Source: Helicoverpa zea
Taxonomy: Eukaryota > Arthropoda > Insecta > Lepidoptera > Noctuidae
NCBI RefSeq assembly: GCF_022581195.2
Contig: NC_061462.1
Location: 13,020,001-13,084,000 of the forward strand
DNA length: 64,000 nucleotides
Direction: 5' to 3'
Under the pieces are notes generated by a model. That model was not told where the DNA came from. It ran no database searches and worked only from the letters and a program-made list of their open reading frames with translations. Shown here one piece after another: positions 62,424 through 64,000 of this stretch (position 1 is its first letter; each line of letters begins with the position of its first letter). Position numbers and translations under genes: made by a program.

Positions 62424-64000
62424 CTCGCCGACTTTGAGGGTTTCCTTGTCGAGTTGGGCGCCGTCGTAGGCCGCTATCACCCGCGTCCCGCACTGGTGCT
62501 CGGGGATTTCAACGCCAAGTCATCGGCGTGGAGATCTCCGGTCACTGACCCTCTGGGCGAGGTTCTAGAAGAGTGGGCGGTGACGACTGGTCTGGTCGTC
62601 CTGAATCGGGGTTCAGAATACACGTGCGTGCGGCAGCGGGGCGGGTCGATAGTGGATGTCTCGTTTGCGAGCCCCTCTGTCGCCAGCCGAGTCCGCGACT
62701 GGCATGTCGCCGTGGAGGTGGAGACGCTGTCGGACCATCGGTATATCCGGTTCGACGTCTCTGCCCAGACCGTAAACGGCCGCCATCCAACAACCCCGAT
62801 TAGCGACGGCCCGCGCTGGGCGCTTAAGCGCATAATTGACAAGGAACTACTCTAGGAAGCTGCCTTAGTCCAGTCCTGGATTTGGGAGTCGACGACGGAC
62901 GGCCCCATCGACGTCGACGCGGTGGCGCTGCGGTTTCGCGGGGCGATGACGCAGATCTGCGACGCTTCCATGCCCCGTGCCCGCCAACAGTCCGCAAGGC
63001 GCCAGGTGTACTGGTGGACTGATGAAATCGCACGGCTGCGTGTCGAGTGCGTTGCGGCTCGCCGCGAGTACACACGATACCGGAGACGACGTCGAAGGAA
63101 TCCCGTCGAAGAAGACGCGCTGTATGAGGTGTACCGCGCGTCCAAGGAGACTGTGGCTGGCCATCGGCGACTCTAAGTCGCGTGCCAGGGAGGAGCTGCT
63201 GGGGTCTCTAGACCGGGACCCGTGGGGGCGCCCCTACCGATGGGTATGCGGCAAGCTACGGCCCTGGGCGCCTCCACTGGTACAAAGTATGCAACCCCAG
63301 TTACTAGAGGCGGTGGTATCGGCCCTCTTCCCTGAGAGAGCGGAACACGTTCCCCCGGCGATGGCGTCGCCCCCAGCCACAGGTTCTTCAGAAGAGGAGA
63401 ACACCGATGTCCCCGAGGTGACGCAAGCAGAGACGAGAGCGGCCGTGTCGCGACTTCGGGCTAAGAACACAGCGCCGGGACCCGATGGAGTTCCTGGTCG
63501 AGCTCTCGTCCTGGCCCTGAAGGAGCTGGAGCCCCAGCTGAGGGGGCTCTTCACGGCTTGTCTCGAGCAGGGTCAGTTTCCCAATGTGTGGAAGGAGGGG
63601 AGGCTGGTGCTGCTCAGGAAGGAGGGGCGCCCCGCGGACTCGCCGTCCGCGTATCGGCCCATAGTGCTGCTCGACGAGGCGGGAAAACTCTTTGAGCGCA
63701 TCATAGCAGATCGCCTCGTTAGCCACTTGTGCAGAGAGGGGCCGGATCTGGACGACAACCAATTCGGTTTTCGTCGGGGGCGCTCCACCATAGACGCCAT
63801 CATGCGCGTGAGGGCCCTGGCGGAGGAGACTGTGTCCCGGGGTGGGGTGGTGCTGGCGGTGTCCTTAGACATCTCCAACGCATTTAACACCCTTCCCTGG
63901 AGTTGCATTCGGGAGGCTCTCAAATACCATCGAGTTCCTCCCTATCTCCGCCGTATAGTAGGGGCTTACCTGGAGGGCAGATGCGTCAGTTTTCGGGGAC
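62424..64000 (+). pseudogene. R1-clade LINE ORF2, 5'-truncated and broken, runs off window
   Basis: It begins within the endonuclease (LADFEGFLVELGAVVGRYHP, LVLGDFNAKSSAW, LSDHRYIRFDV). An in-frame TAG interrupts it at 62853-62855, and a one-base shift near 63155 precedes the RT: NTAPGPDGVPGRALVLALKE, SAYRPIVLLDEAGKLFERII, QFGFRRGRSTIDAIM and VSLDISNAFNTLPW. The ISNAFNTLPW form of the catalytic motif A and the overall style are those of the R1 clade (R1, TRAS, SART), which insert at defined sites such as rDNA or TTAGG repeats. The RT continues past 64000. Confidence 0.85.

Overview
The window is nuclear DNA of an insect, most likely a noctuid-type moth. Four genes have GT-AG introns. AT-rich non-coding DNA is packed with non-LTR retrotransposons, tRNA-headed SINEs whose tails resemble an RTE LINE, and short inverted-repeat transposons of kinds common in Lepidoptera. 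The species assignment is inference; the splicing, target-site duplications (TSDs) and protein motifs are read directly.

Host genes: (1) 3016-6300, minus, the motor domain of a class I unconventional myosin in ten exons, one only 14 nt; IQ and tail exons are missing. (2) 10404-11417, plus, an intronless 337-residue protein of unknown function. (3) 11562-17575, minus, the mitochondrial F1-ATPase assembly factor ATPAF1/Atp11 in four exons, convergent with gene 2. (4) 45127-47677, plus, Cdk2 in three exons, with PSTALRE in place of PSTAIRE. (5) 55640-59529, plus, the spliceosomal WD40 protein SMU1 in six exons. Myosin, the last Cdk2 exon and SMU1 exons 3-6 are strikingly GC-rich against AT-rich surroundings.

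Mobile DNA fills most of the rest. From 20.3 to 36.7 kb is a nest of insertions: an inverted-repeat block carrying a PIF/Harbinger remnant, an element with 8-bp TSD and a SINE; then an LTR retrotransposon (25632-36554, TSD GTAC) with a protease-bearing gag ORF but no recognisable polymerase. That LTR element was itself hit by a full-length Jockey-type LINE (30508-36177, 14-bp TSD), a P-like element with a THAP-domain reading frame (28330-29318, 8-bp TSD) and a cluster inside one LTR. A second intact LINE, I-like with RNase H (39702-44897), sits about 220 bp upstream of the Cdk2 start codon. The window ends in a broken R1-clade LINE.

The strongest candidates for something little described are the P-like THAP element, a 9-bp-TSD MULE-like family beside a possible MULE protein remnant, a TIR-less 8-bp-TSD family, a transposon carrying five 126-bp tandem repeats, and a 2.2-kb foldback at 52.8-55.1 kb. 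Exon ends were set by reading frame, splice sites and remembered family sequences; no alignment or transcript was available.
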